Source: Acidulodesulfobacterium sp021802425 (lineage in GTDB: Bacteria; SZUA-79; Acidulodesulfobacterales; Acidulodesulfobacteraceae). Taken from it: 6,591 nt of DNA. The notes beneath the pieces are model-generated. The model did not search any database. It was given only the letters and a program-made list of their open reading frames with translations, and had not been told where the DNA came from. The stretch spans positions 1 through 6,591 of the forward strand of contig JAJZXJ010000033.1 in assembly GCA_021802425.1 (NCBI GenBank), written 5' to 3'. Position 1 is the stretch's first letter. Each line of letters begins with the position of its first letter. This document shows, piece after piece, positions 6,153-6,591 of this stretch. Both the position numbers and the translations under genes were made by a program.

Positions 6153-6406
6153 TGGATTACCGCTTCGCCATCTTCGCCCGCGTTTTCGACATGCAAAAAC
6201 AATCGTGCGGGCGAAAATATGTGTCTGACGACACTCGTGAAGTTTCTTTGAAACTTTCCTGCTTTCGCAGGAATGACATGATAGATTTGTCATTCCAGCA
6301 TCTTTGCCTGTGTCAACGGCATGCGTTGACAACCATACAGGCAAAGATATATCAAAGACATGCTTTGATAAACGTAGGCTGGAATATCTGCCAAAGCGGT
6401 AATCCA
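6153..6406 (+). repeat. Structured dispersed repeat, copy B (254 bp), between molybdoenzyme and chaperone genes
   Basis: Bounded by perfect 12-bp inverted ends TGGATTACCGCT (6153-6164) and AGCGGTAATCCA (6395-6406). From left: a two-stage hairpin (TTCGCCCGC 6173-6181 with GCGGGCGAA 6207-6215; inner GTTTTCG with CAAAAAC; loop ACATG 6189-6193); GTGTC/GACAC (6221-6234); AAGTTTC/GAAACTT (6240-6256); TTCCTGC/GCAGGAA (6256-6273); GGAATGACA/TGTCATTCC (6270-6296), which competes with the former; ATTCCAGC (6292-6299) with GCTGGAAT (6378-6385) enclosing a second two-stage hairpin (12-bp outer arms 6300-6311 and 6337-6348; inner GTCAACG/CGTTGAC; loop GCATG) and TATCAAAG/CTTTGATA (6350-6370; loop ACATG). 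Most of it can fold. It ends 15 bp from the molybdoenzyme stop codon. Confidence 0.78.
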
Positions 6407-6421
6407 GAGTCCTTAACGCCT

Positions 6422-6591
6422 TTATACTTTTTCCACCCTAACCGGCGCATAGTAGTAAACCATCGAACCTCCGACCGGGTCGGTTAAAACGGTCGTCCAT
6501 CCGTCTTTAGCCGCAATGGAGTTATCGAGCAGGAACAGGGCGTTCGGATGGACGCCCTGATTCCTTGCGGGGTCTCCCGTATATTTCTTTC
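6422..6591 (-). CDS. C-terminal end of a molybdopterin oxidoreductase (DMSO reductase superfamily), cut by the window edge
   Basis: Only the last 55 residues are present. They include GDPARNQGVHPNALFLLD and, at the very end, LTDPVGGSMVYYYAPVRVEKV. A D-P-x-x-G-G-x followed by a strand ending V-R-V-E-K-V is how many bis-MGD enzyme catalytic subunits (polysulfide, thiosulfate, tetrathionate or arsenate reductase-like) finish, in the molybdopterin-dinucleotide-binding domain. The exact substrate class cannot be decided from this tail. The downstream TorD-like chaperone gene in the same direction independently supports a molybdoenzyme that needs assisted maturation. The gap to the chaperone gene is unusually large for such a pair, because repeat element B fills it. 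Confidence 0.65.
   Translation of the reverse strand, partial: KKYTGDPARNQGVHPNALFLLDNSIAAKDGWTTVLTDPVGGSMVYYYAPVRVEKV

Noticed and set aside
6126..6344. 73-codon upstream extension of the chaperone reading frame
   Set aside because: It is translated from repeat element B, is rich in Cys, Arg and His unlike the rest, and the good ribosome site points to ATG 6125.
3354..6406. CRISPR array interpretation of the repeats
   Set aside because: There are only two long copies, in opposite orientations and 2.6 kb apart, with no regular spacers.
6152..6487. 111-codon plus-strand frame over element B
   Set aside because: It is composed of the folded repeat plus antisense of the molybdoenzyme tail; no protein signature.

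Overview
The window reads as chromosome of an AT-rich, Gram-negative bacterium. An outer-membrane porin, a covalent c-type haem protein, a molybdoenzyme with its own maturation chaperone and a TauE/SafE-type exporter suggest an anaerobic or respiratory lifestyle with inorganic sulfur or similar electron acceptors. A deltaproteobacterial-like (Desulfobacterota-like) host fits the style of the proteins, but this is an impression; no marker gene is present.

Layout. Left part, plus strand (1-1004): a RelB/DinJ-type antitoxin with no toxin behind it; a clear extended -10 promoter overlapping its stop codon; a small membrane-anchored or exported monohaem cytochrome c; and the N-terminal half of a GHKL (HSP90-like) ATPase that ends 5 bp from the stop codon of the convergent next gene. 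Everything from 1010 to the right edge is on the minus strand. Read in the direction of transcription, from the right: the last 55 codons of a molybdopterin (DMSO-reductase superfamily) oxidoreductase, a TorD-family chaperone, an outer-membrane porin closed by a good rho-independent terminator, a TauE/SafE (TSUP) permease, and an Old Yellow Enzyme of the YqjM/NamA type.

How they may work together: the TorD-like protein probably matures the molybdoenzyme encoded just upstream. The porin has its own control region with two 13-bp direct repeats. The TSUP permease and the flavin enzyme appear to have separate promoters, so functional linkage to the molybdoenzyme is only by proximity.

The most unusual material is non-coding. 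Two related, highly folded repeat elements (183 bp at 3354-3536 and 254 bp at 6153-6406) lie in opposite orientations, bounded by near-identical inverted ends (CTGGATTaCCGCT). They share a 42-nt core whose five differences all fall in hairpin loops, and a two-stage hairpin with completely different stem sequences but preserved pairing, a 5-nt loop of type RCRTG and a 3'-side bulge. The second copy fills almost the whole gap between the molybdoenzyme gene and its chaperone gene. This is the best candidate here for an undescribed element or structured RNA. The 655-bp gap 3032-3686 also holds a possible short leader reading frame ahead of the permease gene and an interleaved direct/inverted repeat.
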